Source: Candida dubliniensis CD36
Lineage: Eukaryota > Ascomycota > Pichiomycetes > Serinales > Debaryomycetaceae
Length of the DNA stretch: 64,000 bases
NCBI RefSeq assembly: GCF_000026945.1
Contig: NC_012865.1
Coordinates: 868,001 to 932,000, forward strand
Reading direction: 5' to 3'
Below are positions 45,468-55,963 of the stretch, piece after piece. A model generated the notes under the pieces. That model was not told the DNA's origin and ran no database searches. It saw only the letters and a list, made by a program, of their open reading frames with translations. The position numbers and the translations under genes are program-made. The number at the start of each line of letters is the position of its first letter. Position 1 is the stretch's first letter.

Positions 45468-47819
45468 TTGAAATGGTTAATGATAAATAGTTGTCTAGTA
45501 TTTTCTTTGAAAAGTGGAAATTATTGAAAAACAAGTTTGCCCAAAGTATCCCGTTATATATAGAATTTCCAGAAGGTTGATGAAAACATCATTTCTCCTC
45601 CTCCTCCCCCCTTCTCTCCTTGATTATTCTTTAGTAATTCAATTTCAGTATATTTTCAATAAAGAAAATTTCCAACAAGCAAAATCTGCAATACATGGTG
45701 TTTTTAAAAATAGCTCTGCATTACTTTTCACATTGTGTTTTCATGCGTTAACTGTTTTGTACAAAACAATGTCCTTAAACCATGTTGTCCAACCCCAAGA
45801 ATTCTCATGCAACTTGTTTTCAGCAAGCTAGATGCAGCAGTAATAACAACAATAGCAGCAACGCCAACACCAGCTGTTCTTGTTTATTCTTGCTGTTTGG
45901 TAATTTCTTTCGAAAATGGGTCATTTGGATAACTAATTGAATAAAACAACCGCTCAATGGAAAACACCATTGAAACCAACTTCAAAATTTAAGCACAAAC
46001 ACCTTCATCGAATGTATCATTACCAATTCGTAATTGTGAAATGAGTTAGTCAGACATGTATATTGTAAAATATTATTAATTGATGGAGGTGGTGGTTAAG
46101 TGGTTATGTTGAACCGTGTAATGAATAGGACAGAGTGCAAGAATGTAAGGAAAATGAGAAAAGAAATCCGAAAGGCGTGTTAATTATTCAAATTTGTAAA
46201 TGTACACTCTTACGATTGCAGATTTCATCTATTCATTGATTCACGTTAATAACAAGAATTGACTAACTTTTATTCTTGCATATTTATCATCATCTGCATT
46301 ATTGTTATTATCAAGGCTGTTTTTTTGGTGCAGTGATGCTGACAGCAAAAGAATTGTTGTTGATATGAATTGCTTGAGAATATTATTATACATTCCAAGT
46401 TGTAATATAATACTTTCTAGTGACATATTATTACTTCTTACACATTCCAACGAGGTATATGGAGTTTCCAAATAAAGAGAAGCAAAGTAAAAAAAAGTCA
46501 GTTCCAACATAGAATACAAGCCAAACAATTAAACAATAATCCTCTGCAAAGTCCTTGTGGGCTCAAAATCATAACACAAACAGTCGTAAGAACTTTGTGT
46601 ATATATATTGGTGGATTTATTCTTAAACAAAATTGGCAAAGTCTACCTTGTTTTATGGTGTTTCTCCATTTTCATTTTGTTGAGCCACATCATTCAAACA
46701 ACAAGAAATTGAAAATGAATAGATAACACCAGGAGGTCATTTTTGAATTAAAAACAAACCAAAGCAAAGCAAAGCTAAGCCACACGTCTAGTAGTTTAGG
46801 ATATTATCTCAAATGTGGAAGATATATGTGTGTTTAAATGGGGTTTTAAAAATATTATTATTATAAAGAGGCTTGATGAGATCTACTAAAACGGAACCTC
46901 AAAAACTTCCTTGGAAAATATTCAATAAAAGAATGATTATATGACATAACCACCTTTTATATCATTCAAGATATGATTAGAAGATTTATTTCTTTTTGTT
47001 TTTATTGTCTATTATTGTTTCTTTTTCTACTAAACCTTCACTGACTCAATTCTAAAAGATTGCTTTATGCATGTAAGAATTCTATTGTTTTCTTTATTTG
47101 GATATTGCTAGTGTCTTTCTTGTCATTCTTCTTCTCTTGTAATGGCGTTCTATAGTCCGATTTGAAATGGTTAGACAACATTAGTAGCTCGTATTTGCAC
47201 TAATTAAGTATTTATAAAACCTATAGAGGCGGTAGGCGGAAAGGATGTCAAGGGTGGTATTTAAACCCGGATCCGAGCGCCATGGTAATACTCTACCAGT
47301 CCGGTAACGGATGTATGAGTCCGTTTGCACTGAATAAGATTGATTTAGTACAAGATCCTTTTTTTTGAGCTAAGACTTATGCATAATTTATGTACATTGA
47401 ATGACAAAAAAAGAATAAATTTTAACAAAAGCAATCTTAAATTGAAGTTGATGATTTAGAAGTCTCTTTTTCTCGGATCACTTTTTGTAATCATGCGATG
47501 GGATTAACTACTAAAGTTCAATTTGTGATTGGATATTATCGTATCAATTATAGAATGATTATGTACTTGGAGAAGATTCTTATCCCCACTTATGAGGTAT
47601 ACAAAAACTGTCAAGGTTTAAATCAATTACAATATTAGTGTCAATCATATTCCTTTAATCATTTTCAGCAGTTTCTTTTCAACCATCTCTGATTAAATTA
47701 TTACAATTATTGTTGATAACCTTTTCTAAGAGATGGGCAATAACTTTAATTAAATTTATAGTATGATATTAGATTAGTGAAAGTAAAGTATAAATTGTAA
47801 ATAAACTACATTGAAGCTT

Positions 47820-47857
<38 letters not shown>

Positions 47858-49109
47858 ATTACTAGCAATAACTATCTCTCATCAATCGTATATACTCTAA
47901 CTCCGTAAACGTGGTTTTGTGTAATAATTGTAAAAGGGTCGTGTAATTAGGTTACATGTCTTTTTTGCAGATGCAACAATAATTCAAGAACACCAATAAT
48001 CATCATAACCCCCCACTTTCCACCCCCCCCCCCCCCTTTTCTTCTTATCATTCCCAAAGTCTTCTGTAAGATGTTTTAAACAAATTGTGTTTTCTTTAAT
48101 TTCTTGAAAGTTACTAACTAACTAGTAAACTTTATTTAAGGGAGGAGGGGGGGGGGGCGGTATTTCAATCATCGAATGTTAGAAATTTTTTTTTTTTTGA
48201 ATCAAAATTAATGCTAAAATGATTTGAATTAATTAACTAATTAAAGTTAATTGGGTTTCTTGGCTGATTAAACTGATAGACTGGTTGGTGTAAATTTAGA
48301 ACGTTTTATACGTAAGAAAAATTGTTGAACCCACAAATTATAAACTGTCCTGTATTGTACTGACAATTATTCTTTATAGAAACTATCATATATAGTGGAT
48401 AATTATTGTTTTTAAATATGCAATGCTATATTTGTTGACACTATCATACAACACACAATAAAAAAATCAGTTGGAAACAATAATTATATATCCAAAAAAT
48501 AAGAAAATTGTATTAATTAGTAATAGAGAAAGGGTTGAACCCCATTCAAAAAGGATTCAAGTGTAAAGTGAAGTGAAATGAAATGAAATGAAATGTGAAG
48601 AGAATAATTGGTATATGCACGCACGACACAGGAAGAGGAAGAGGAGGAGGAGGAGGGAATCTGAAAATTGTTTATTGATAATTCAAAACTTATATAAACA
48701 TCACAATCAATCAGTTGTAAAAGTTTTTCTTATTATCTTAATTAAAAAAAAAAGGAGTTACTGAAACATCAAATTTTATTTTAAGTAGAAGAAACTAGAA
48801 GAGATTAGGTTATTTTAGTTGCAATGAGAGGCCAAGATTTGGGACCAATATATATATAATTACATTCGAAGGGAATAGAGATCACCCCAAAGACTTAAAC
48901 ATTCAGTCACTGGGTTTATAATTATTCTGTACAACCACCACCATCGCCATCACCATCATAAACTTTTAATCTGGGTGAGGTAATGTAACACCTAACAATG
49001 TTTGTGATAGTTTCATTCTAAACAAAACAAAGAGGAAAGAAAAGAAAAGAAAAAAAAAAAGAAAAATACTAATTAAACCATGCTGAACTTTGATTATTTT
49101 GAATATTAA
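45468..49109. promoter_or_regulatory. 3.6 kb spacer upstream of the ALS gene
   Basis: Long AT-rich region between the divergent adhesin and HMG-like genes. Long promoters are usual for Candida adhesin genes. It holds a tRNA-like relic near 47227-47312, a (GTT)n run at 47821-47857, C-runs near 48025-48038, a G-run near 48147-48157 and A/T runs. Short frames, such as 46241-46528 on the minus strand, have no recognisable features. Confidence 0.45.
47227..47312 (-). pseudogene. tRNA-like relic / short inverted repeat copy
   Basis: Read on the minus strand, TACCGGACTGGTAGAG resembles the D-arm/A-box of a tRNA gene, and CCGGGTTTAAATACC, about 40 bases later, resembles the T-arm/B-box. No acceptor stem can be formed, so it is not a functional tRNA. 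The B-box and the next ~40 bases (to CCGCCTACCGCCTCTATAG) are similar, about 70 percent by eye, to the plus strand at 51556-51610. Confidence 0.4.
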
Positions 49110-51515
49110 ATGTCATTTGACATATTATCAAGATGTTATTTGAATACTTTGAAACAATTCAGGCTACTACTACCTGCAAGATCATTATCCTCAACAACAA
49201 CAACAACAACAACAACAACAACCTCGCTACCCACTTCAAAGGAAAAGATCATATATAAATTGACTGATCAACAAGTGAAGAAATATTATTATCTAATAAA
49301 AATGATTGATCATCAACATCTGTATTTAATCAATGATAATACTGGTACTACTACTAGTACTACTACTACTTCTGGTGATTTGAAATTATTTGATAAGATA
49401 AATTCAGAATGGAAACATAAATCCCAATCAGATCGAAATAGATTAAAAGAAGCATTTGAAAATATTATTTATGATATGAATCAACATAAATCAATTGAAA
49501 TCATTACTGATACTGATACTAATAACAACAAAAAAGATATTAAATGTCAAGAATTTCATATAATGCAATATAAATATAATCAAAATCAAGCTACTGGAGC
49601 TATATTTAGTAGGAAAAAATTATCTATAAATTCAATACTTAAATATTTCATTTATTCTGAAATTAATAACACATATGGAAATGGGAGTAAAATTTGTTTT
49701 TATGAACAAGATAATAATACAAAATTGAAAATTATTAATGAAATAAAACGGAAACGATGGGTTAAACTTTCATCTATACAAAAAAATGAACTTATGAAAC
49801 AATATAATGATTTAATAATGAAAGGATATGAAATTGATGAAAAAAATGATTATCAATTAATTAAAATAAATCATGATAATTTTAATATAATGAGGAAAGT
49901 TGGAGAAGATGATTGTTTCCCTATTACTACTACTACTACTACTACAACCACAACAAAAGAGGGTGGTGGTGGTAATAAAGTGAAATATAACACTAAATGG
50001 CCAACTTTAATAATTAAACATAATTTAACTACAGGATATTGTAAAATTGATGGAGTATCATTATTAGATGGATGTGATTATTATTTATGGAAAAATTTAT
50101 TTAATCAAAATATATATGATTATGAAAAATATCAAATTTTCAAACAAAAATGGATGGAATTAACTCCAATGGAACAATTTCAATATCAACAAGAATATAC
50201 CAATATTTTGAAATCAGGTAAAATATTACTTTTTGGGGAATTACAATCAATTACACCAAAATTAATTGAAGAATCAAATGTTATAAAAATTAAATATTCA
50301 TCAATATGGGGTGAACAATTTAAATCAATAACTTATAAAACTTGTAAAACTTGTAAAACTTCTAAAACTCCAATTAAATTAGATAATTTACGATTTTTAA
50401 TTAATCAAACAGTTGGGAATATAATTATTATTGGAAAGAATAAAAATAACAACAAGAATTTTGATTATGCATGGAATTATTATTTTGCCAAAAGATTAAA
50501 TCAATTACAATTGAATGGTATTACAAGAATAAATGCTATTAATGATAATCATCAATTAATAATAATTAAACAAGAATGGGAAAATATGACACAAGAAGAA
50601 AAATCAAAAATTGATATAGAATATGAAAATTTATTATTATCAGGTAAAGATTATTTAAATGGAGAAATAGTTACCATTAAGAAGAAATTATCATCAATGA
50701 TGATGATGATGATGATGAAGAAGAAGAATAATAATCAAGGTATAAACTTAATTGATGAAATATTTGGACAAGATTTAGTTATTCCATCAAAATCAAGAAG
50801 AGGACCAGGTGGATATAAAGTGAAAACTTCAATACCAGTATTAATTGATCAAAAATCAGGTAAAGGGATATTATTAGATAAAATAGATTTAGTATATGCT
50901 TATAATTATTATTTTGGATTGAAATTAAACAAGTTGAAATTGGGTAATGATTATGATTGTGAAGGTAACCTTAATCGTAATCATCATACTGTGGATAATA
51001 TTTCTCAAATTGAAAATCAATGGATTTTAATGCTGGAAAAAGATAAATTGAAATATAAATCCGATTATGAATCATTATTACGTGATGGGAAAGATATGTT
51101 ACATGGAGAAATAGTTTCATTATGGGAGAAATTTTCTGCTAATAAAACTATATCATCAAAGAAAATAAGTGGTCAAGGATTGAAAAGGGCATTATTCCCC
51201 AAATCAAATATTGATTTTACCGTGAAATTGATATCAAATGATGATGATATTAATAAAGGAATTGATAAGAAATTTGTATTATTTGGAGAATTGAGTGATA
51301 ATAAATTATATCAATATTATAAATATCATAGATTACAAGAAGAAAGTATTACTAATATGGAAAATCATTTACAAACTTTACAAGCAATTAAATCTGAATG
51401 GGATGAAATGAATGAACAAGATAAACAAGAAATACGAAAAGCTTATGAATTATTATTAATATCAGGTAAAGATATTAAAAATAATGAATTAATTGATATT
51501 GATATTGTTAGTTAA
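49110..51515 (+). CDS. Probable mitochondrial protein with six HMG-box-like repeats
   Basis: The 801-residue protein starts at the ATG at 49110. Its N-terminus (RCYLNTLKQFRLLLPARSLSS) is basic and amphipathic, like a mitochondrial presequence, followed by a Thr run (ACA repeat). The rest contains six degenerate copies of a motif with an aromatic cluster (YYF or YYY), a spacer, W..M or W..L, a charged helix with K, Y..LL and then SGKD.L.GE(I/L). The Trp residues are at about 101, 217, 348, 490, 638 and 764. This Y..f/W..(m/l)..eK..y/Y pattern is that of an HMG box, but the basic DNA-contact residues are weak in several copies. HMG-box proteins such as Abf2 or Gcf1 package mitochondrial DNA; a role here is inference. 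No named orthologue is recognised. It stands alone and tandem with PEX11. Confidence 0.6.
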   Translation: MSFDILSRCYLNTLKQFRLLLPARSLSSTTTTTTTTTTSLPTSKEKIIYKLTDQQVKKYYYLIKMIDHQHLYLINDNTGTTTSTTTTSGDLKLFDKINSEWKHKSQSDRNRLKEAFENIIYDMNQHKSIEIITDTDTNNNKKDIKCQEFHIMQYKYNQNQATGAIFSRKKLSINSILKYFIYSEINNTYGNGSKICFYEQDNNTKLKIINEIKRKRWVKLSSIQKNELMKQYNDLIMKGYEIDEKNDYQLIKINHDNFNIMRKVGEDDCFPITTTTTTTTTTKEGGGGNKVKYNTKWPTLIIKHNLTTGYCKIDGVSLLDGCDYYLWKNLFNQNIYDYEKYQIFKQKWMELTPMEQFQYQQEYTNILKSGKILLFGELQSITPKLIEESNVIKIKYSSIWGEQFKSITYKTCKTCKTSKTPIKLDNLRFLINQTVGNIIIIGKNKNNNKNFDYAWNYYFAKRLNQLQLNGITRINAINDNHQLIIIKQEWENMTQEEKSKIDIEYENLLLSGKDYLNGEIVTIKKKLSSMMMMMMMKKKNNNQGINLIDEIFGQDLVIPSKSRRGPGGYKVKTSIPVLIDQKSGKGILLDKIDLVYAYNYYFGLKLNKLKLGNDYDCEGNLNRNHHTVDNISQIENQWILMLEKDKLKYKSDYESLLRDGKDMLHGEIVSLWEKFSANKTISSKKISGQGLKRALFPKSNIDFTVKLISNDDDINKGIDKKFVLFGELSDNKLYQYYKYHRLQEESITNMENHLQTLQAIKSEWDEMNEQDKQEIRKAYELLLISGKDIKNNELIDIDIVS

Positions 51516-52183
51516 TCTGGGGTGATATATAGTGTGAGGTAATTAATATATTTAAGACCCGGGTACAAATACCCTACCTTAACCTTCTTGCCGTCTACTA
51601 CTTATATAGAGGCTTTGTATATATATATATATATATACTTAACGAGTGGAAGTCATTAGCCATTAGCCATTATTGTTAACCCCCCCCCTCCCCCCAACAT
51701 ACACAATGTATAGTGTGACAAGGTGTATAGCTATTACGTAATCCACACATAATGTTAAAGTGTGTGTGTATGTATGCCATTTCGGGTAATCGTTTCCGAA
51801 GTCCATATTTTCCTTCCTCGGTGTGTATTAACCACTTCACACGACAAAAAAGATCTTCCTCCTCTTCCTCCTCCTCCTCTTCCCCCACACCATAAACTTC
51901 CATCAACCAGTGCAGCAAGTACCAAACTTCCTTTCATCCATAAAATCACAAGCCAAAGAAAAAAAAAATTTCTTCTTCTTCTTCTTCTTCATTCAACAAA
52001 CATAACATCAAATAAATTTAATTAGATTTCCCTTTCTTTCTTTCTTTCTTTCTTTCTATCTATCTTTAATTAATTAATTAATTAATAGTTGGATCATATT
52101 TATAATTGATTCAAATAATTCAAAAAGAAAAGTATCTTCCACCACCCCCCCTTCCCCTTACCTCCCTTACCTCCCTTCCCATT
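51516..52183. promoter_or_regulatory. Spacer upstream of PEX11
   Basis: Contains the tRNA-like partner repeat at 51556-51622, a (TA)n run near 51620-51637, a C-run near 51680-51695, and CTTC/TTTC pyrimidine runs near 51965-52060 followed by an AATT repeat. A plausible PEX11 promoter lies in the last part. No gene recognised. Confidence 0.45.
51556..51622 (+). repeat. Partner copy of the 47.2 kb tRNA-like repeat, opposite strand
   Basis: CCCGGGTACAAATACCC forms a B-box-like short palindrome. It is followed by TACCTTAACCTTCTTGCCG, TCTACTACTTATATAG and AGGC, which align base by base (many C/T changes) with the minus strand at 47227-47280. The upstream A-box-like part is not evident in this copy. 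Confidence 0.4.
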
Positions 52184-52900
52184 ATGGTTGCTGATACATT
52201 AATTTATCATCCTACATTAAGTAAATTAATTAAATTTTGGGATTCTACTCCTAAAAGAGAGAAAACTTTTAGATTATTATCATATTTATCAAGATTTCTT
52301 GGTTATTATGCTTATAAAAAAGGTTATTCTAAAGAAACCATTGAATTATGGAGTAATTTAAAAGGTCATTTCACATTTATTAGAAAAGCCATGAGATTTT
52401 TTAAACCAATTAATCATTTACAATTAGCTTCTAAAGCTTATGATAATAAATTAATGGATCCAATTTTACAATTCACTACTATTATTAGAAATTTAGGTTA
52501 TGCTGGTTATTTAACTATTGATGCCATTGTATTTTTCAAATTATTAGGAATTATTGATAAAAAAAAATATCCTAATTTAGGGAAATATGCTTCAAGATTT
52601 TGGTTAATTGGTTTAATTTCTGGGTTAATAAATTCTTTAAGAATTATTTATAGTTTGAATTCTTATGAAAATAATATTGAAAAACAAGGTGAAGAAATTA
52701 ATGAAAAGGAAAAACAAGTTGATATTAATGCTATTAATCAAAAATTATATCAAGCTAAAAGAAAATTGATTTGGGATTCATTAGATACTTTTATTGCATT
52801 GAATTCTTTAGATATTTTACATTTCACTGAAGGTGATGTTGGTTTAGCTGGGGTTATAACTTCATTATTAGGTTTACAAGATTTATGGAAAGCTACTTGA
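52184..52900 (+). CDS. PEX11: Peroxisomal membrane protein Pex11
   Basis: The 238-residue protein starts at the ATG at 52184. The frame is open to 52106, but the extra 26 residues are Pro/Leu-rich, whereas MVADTLIYHPTLSKLIKFWD is exactly the family start. Conserved blocks are TPKREKTFRLLSYLSRFLGY, FIRKAMRFFKPINHLQLASK and a C-terminal GDVGLAGVITSLLGLQDLWK. Amphipathic helices near the N-terminus and a hydrophobic segment near the middle (residues 150-170) fit the known topology. Pex11 elongates and divides peroxisomes, and its level usually rises with fatty-acid growth. It lies head to tail with the HMG-like gene. Confidence 0.95.
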   Translation: MVADTLIYHPTLSKLIKFWDSTPKREKTFRLLSYLSRFLGYYAYKKGYSKETIELWSNLKGHFTFIRKAMRFFKPINHLQLASKAYDNKLMDPILQFTTIIRNLGYAGYLTIDAIVFFKLLGIIDKKKYPNLGKYASRFWLIGLISGLINSLRIIYSLNSYENNIEKQGEEINEKEKQVDINAINQKLYQAKRKLIWDSLDTFIALNSLDILHFTEGDVGLAGVITSLLGLQDLWKAT

Positions 52901-53070
52901 TTGTGTCCAAAGTTAGGGTGTTTTTACTGCTGATTATTTTGACAGTTGTGACTATATATTAAGTGATATCAGTGTTATTTTATTTAATTTGTTCAATTGG
53001 ATTGAATTTATACAGATATTTATACATACATATATTTATACATACATATATTTATTTTGATATTATACAA

Positions 53071-53394
53071 TTAACTGCTACTACTATTAGTGCTATTCTT
53101 ATTGGGGTTAGAACATTCATAACCAATATCAAATCCTGCCCAATAATATTTTAGTAGAACATTGGTTAATTCTGTAGATAATTCTTCTACATTTGATTGG
53201 TTATTAATTAGTTGGATTATATTTGGAATATCATTATTCAAGTCTATTTCTGGAGTGGTTTGTTGTTGTTGTTGTTGTTGGGGTGTTGATGAAAATGAAG
53301 GTTTAATAGTATTATCTATTGGTAAATTATGATTAATACTATAAGATTCATATGATTCATACCACTTTGATTCAATCAACTGATCAATTGTCAT
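53071..53394 (-). CDS. Small SMN-like protein (survival of motor neuron family)
   Basis: The 107-residue protein starts at the ATG at 53394 and ends convergent with PEX11. Residues 3-20 (IDQLIESKWYESYESYSI) match the SMN N-terminal Gemin2-binding helix, where an acidic/hydrophobic stretch precedes ALIKAYDKAVASFK in human SMN. Residues 76-95 (LTNVLLKYYWAGFDIGYECS) match the C-terminal YG box, with paired aromatics and the GxxxG glycine spacing (G87, G91) used in self-association. Between them is a polyglutamine and Asp/Asn-rich linker. There is no Tudor domain, as in fission yeast Smn1, which is also very short. SMN with Gemin2 assembles Sm rings on snRNAs. S. cerevisiae lacks SMN, so a homologue in this clade is notable. 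This is a pattern-based assignment. Confidence 0.65.
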   Translation of the reverse strand: MTIDQLIESKWYESYESYSINHNLPIDNTIKPSFSSTPQQQQQQQTTPEIDLNNDIPNIIQLINNQSNVEELSTELTNVLLKYYWAGFDIGYECSNPNKNSTNSSSS

Positions 53395-53655
53395 ACTTAG
53401 AGCATTAGTTATGGGAAGTAAATGGATGATGATAGATTAATAGAAGAAAGTCACTTGACCATTTTTGTAACTTCCCCTTTTGTTGTTCTTCACAGTAAAT
53501 CTCATCTCTCATAATAAGTTTTTTTTTTTTTTTTCATTTTTTTTTTTTTTTTTTTTTTCACTTTTGACAACCAACCAACCAACCAACCAACCAATTTAAT
53601 CAACCTTTTCCTTTCAATTAATCTTTATTTGATTCATTCCAGTACCACCACTACT
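53395..53655. promoter_or_regulatory. Divergent SMN-like/NOP8 promoter
   Basis: The 261 bp between the two start codons contain long T-tracts at about 53519-53559 and an (ACCA)n stretch near 53570-53592. Both genes serve RNA-protein particle assembly, so a shared promoter is plausible but unproven. Confidence 0.5.
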
Positions 53656-55665
53656 ATGACTAACGACTCACCAATAAAGGATCTTAGAATATATATTGGG
53701 AATATATCTCCTAAACTTAAAGAAAATGAACTGAGTTTACTCACAAGAATAGCTAAATATGGAACCATCAAATCATCATTAGAATTTCATACTAAACCTT
53801 TACAATTACATTATTTTGCTTATATAACTATATCTACTACTGATTCTAATTTTAATAATTTAAAGAAATCATTAAATGGAATTTTATTTATGGGGATGAA
53901 ATTAATTATTTCTTTAGCTAAACCCAATTATTTACAAAGATGGAAGAAATCAAATTCCAAATCCAAATCCAAATCAAAATCAAAATCAAAAAATAATAAT
54001 TTTAAACAATTGGAACAATTACGTCGAGATAAAATTGTTGAATCTCGATTAGAAAAAATTCAAGAATATAAAACAAATTATCCTATTAATAATTTCACTT
54101 CAAATTTAATCACTTCATATAATGCTGGATTTAATCAATCAGAAATTTCTCTTCTGGAACATACATTAAATAATAGTTCTGGTAATACCAAAAATCCTCC
54201 ACCAAAACAACGATTAATTGGATCAAAATCATATGGAGCATTAACTAAACCGAAAAAATTCAATGAAAATCGATTTTTATATCGATCAGGTAAAGGTATA
54301 ATTATAAGAGGAGTTCATCGTAAAACTCCAAGACTGAATTTAAAATTAAAACAACAAACTTTAAGAATTTTAATTAATGGAGAATTGAAAACATTTAAAA
54401 ATTATAAAACAAAATTATGGGGGTTTGAAAAAAATAAAACCATAAGAGATTTAACTTGGAGATTTATTAATGGTGAATGGAGATCAGGTGATGATCATAT
54501 AATTGAAAAAGTTACATGTGGAATATCTGGAGAACAAGCAAAAAATTATGGTAAAGATAATCCTATAATAGATGAAGATAAACACAATGGTAGTGATAGT
54601 GCCAGTGCCAGTGCCAGTGCTAGTGCTAGTAATAATAGGGAAGAAATTGATAAAAATAAATCTATATTGGCATCAATGTTTGATTCGTACGATTTTGATA
54701 AACCAATAGAATTAGCAGTAACTGGAAATGATGCTACTACTAATGCAGCAGCAGTAGCAGCAGAAGAAAGTGAAAGTGAAATTGAAATAGATTCTAAAGG
54801 TAGAAAGAAAGCAAAACATTACGATTATGAAATTGAAGGGAAAATATCTGAAGATGAATATGAAGATGTTGAACAGTTTAATAAAATTGATATTCAATCT
54901 GCTAATCAAATTATTGAAAATTATAAACAATCATCAAATATTGTTCCTATTAAAGAAACATATTATGATGAAGATGATGAAGGTAATGAAATTGAATTAG
55001 ATGAATTTAACAACAAATATACTACTGAAGCAATTAAAAACAAATATGATAAAGATCATAAAGAAGAGGAAGAGGAAGAGGAAGAGGAAGAAGAGGAATT
55101 TATTCCAACTTTTGGTGGTGCTCATAAAACCAATGTTAATAATACTGAAACTTTAAGAGCATTATTTAACCCAACCACAATTGAAACTATACAACCAACA
55201 TCATCAACAGAAAATAGTACATCATTTAAACTTGGTTTACAAGATGATGATGAAGATATTGATACAGATAAACAATTGGATAATATTAAACAACAAGAAT
55301 TATACAAAACATTACAACAACAACAACGTCAAAAACAAGAACAAGAACAACAGCAACAAGAAGAAATCAATAATCAACAAAAATTTGGTTTATTTTGGTG
55401 TCATTTTGATTCACCATTTTTATCTACTCAATCACAATTTAGTAAATTAGGATTAACTGGTGGTGGTGGTAGTGGTGGTGGTAATAATGGGAAAATAAAA
55501 TTACCTGGCGAAGAACAAGACGAACAACCAAAAGAAGATAATGATGAGGAAGAATCATTATATGAAAAATGGTTTTGGAGTATGAGAGGAGAGATTTCTC
55601 GGGAATGTAAACGTCGTAAACGTGATTTATTAAGAACTATCCGTAAAAAGAACAAGAAAAATTGA
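53656..55665 (+). CDS. NOP8: Nop8-like nucleolar protein with N-terminal RRM
   Basis: The 669-residue protein is counted from the ATG at 53656; the frame is open upstream only by a few codons without ATG. Residues about 10-95 form an RNA recognition motif, with LRIYIGNISPKLKENEL as the RNP2-like strand and a YFAYITIS strand as a weak RNP1. Then come a Ser/Lys run (SKSKSKSKSK), a mid-region conserved patch (residues ~195-300), and acidic stretches with poly-Glu. The extreme C-terminus, KWFWSMRGEISRECKRRKRD, is the typical C-terminal block of the Nop8 family. In yeast Nop8 acts in 60S ribosomal subunit assembly with Nip7 in the nucleolus. It is divergent from the SMN-like gene. Confidence 0.82.
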   Translation: MTNDSPIKDLRIYIGNISPKLKENELSLLTRIAKYGTIKSSLEFHTKPLQLHYFAYITISTTDSNFNNLKKSLNGILFMGMKLIISLAKPNYLQRWKKSNSKSKSKSKSKSKNNNFKQLEQLRRDKIVESRLEKIQEYKTNYPINNFTSNLITSYNAGFNQSEISLLEHTLNNSSGNTKNPPPKQRLIGSKSYGALTKPKKFNENRFLYRSGKGIIIRGVHRKTPRLNLKLKQQTLRILINGELKTFKNYKTKLWGFEKNKTIRDLTWRFINGEWRSGDDHIIEKVTCGISGEQAKNYGKDNPIIDEDKHNGSDSASASASASASNNREEIDKNKSILASMFDSYDFDKPIELAVTGNDATTNAAAVAAEESESEIEIDSKGRKKAKHYDYEIEGKISEDEYEDVEQFNKIDIQSANQIIENYKQSSNIVPIKETYYDEDDEGNEIELDEFNNKYTTEAIKNKYDKDHKEEEEEEEEEEEEFIPTFGGAHKTNVNNTETLRALFNPTTIETIQPTSSTENSTSFKLGLQDDDEDIDTDKQLDNIKQQELYKTLQQQQRQKQEQEQQQQEEINNQQKFGLFWCHFDSPFLSTQSQFSKLGLTGGGGSGGGNNGKIKLPGEEQDEQPKEDNDEEESLYEKWFWSMRGEISRECKRRKRDLLRTIRKKNKKN

Positions 55666-55963
55666 TAAAATAATAATACAATCTTAAGTAAATAATTTAT
55701 ATTGTAAGACCATATATATATATAAACATATACCTAGCTTCTATTACAACTACTAGTGTTAGTGCCAGGCTAACCAATATAATATAAACCAGCGCTACCA
55801 ATACATCCTTAGGTCGTGTATCGAAAAGGAAACCAAAATCCAAAAAACTTTAAAAAACTTAAAAAAAAAAAAAAAAAGAGAATTTCCCATCATCAACAAG
55901 TTTAAATTGATTCATTAGATTCATTGGATTCATTCTTATACTCTTTGAATATATTTCTGTTTG
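55666..55963. promoter_or_regulatory. Spacer between NOP8 and ALG3
   Basis: About 300 bp holding the NOP8 3' end and ALG3 promoter; (TA)n at 55712-55725 and an A-run at 55861-55876. Nothing else recognised. Confidence 0.45.

Noticed and set aside
46241..46528. 95-residue frame on the minus strand in the ALS upstream region
   Set aside because: No recognisable motif; composition and length are within chance for AT-rich spacer.
47227..47312. Functional tRNA gene
   Set aside because: A- and B-box-like sequences exist, but no acceptor stem pairs and the D and T stems are broken, so it is at most a relic.
52106..52183. N-terminal extension of PEX11
   Set aside because: The added residues are Pro/Leu-rich and come from C/T-rich leader DNA; the family start is at 52184.
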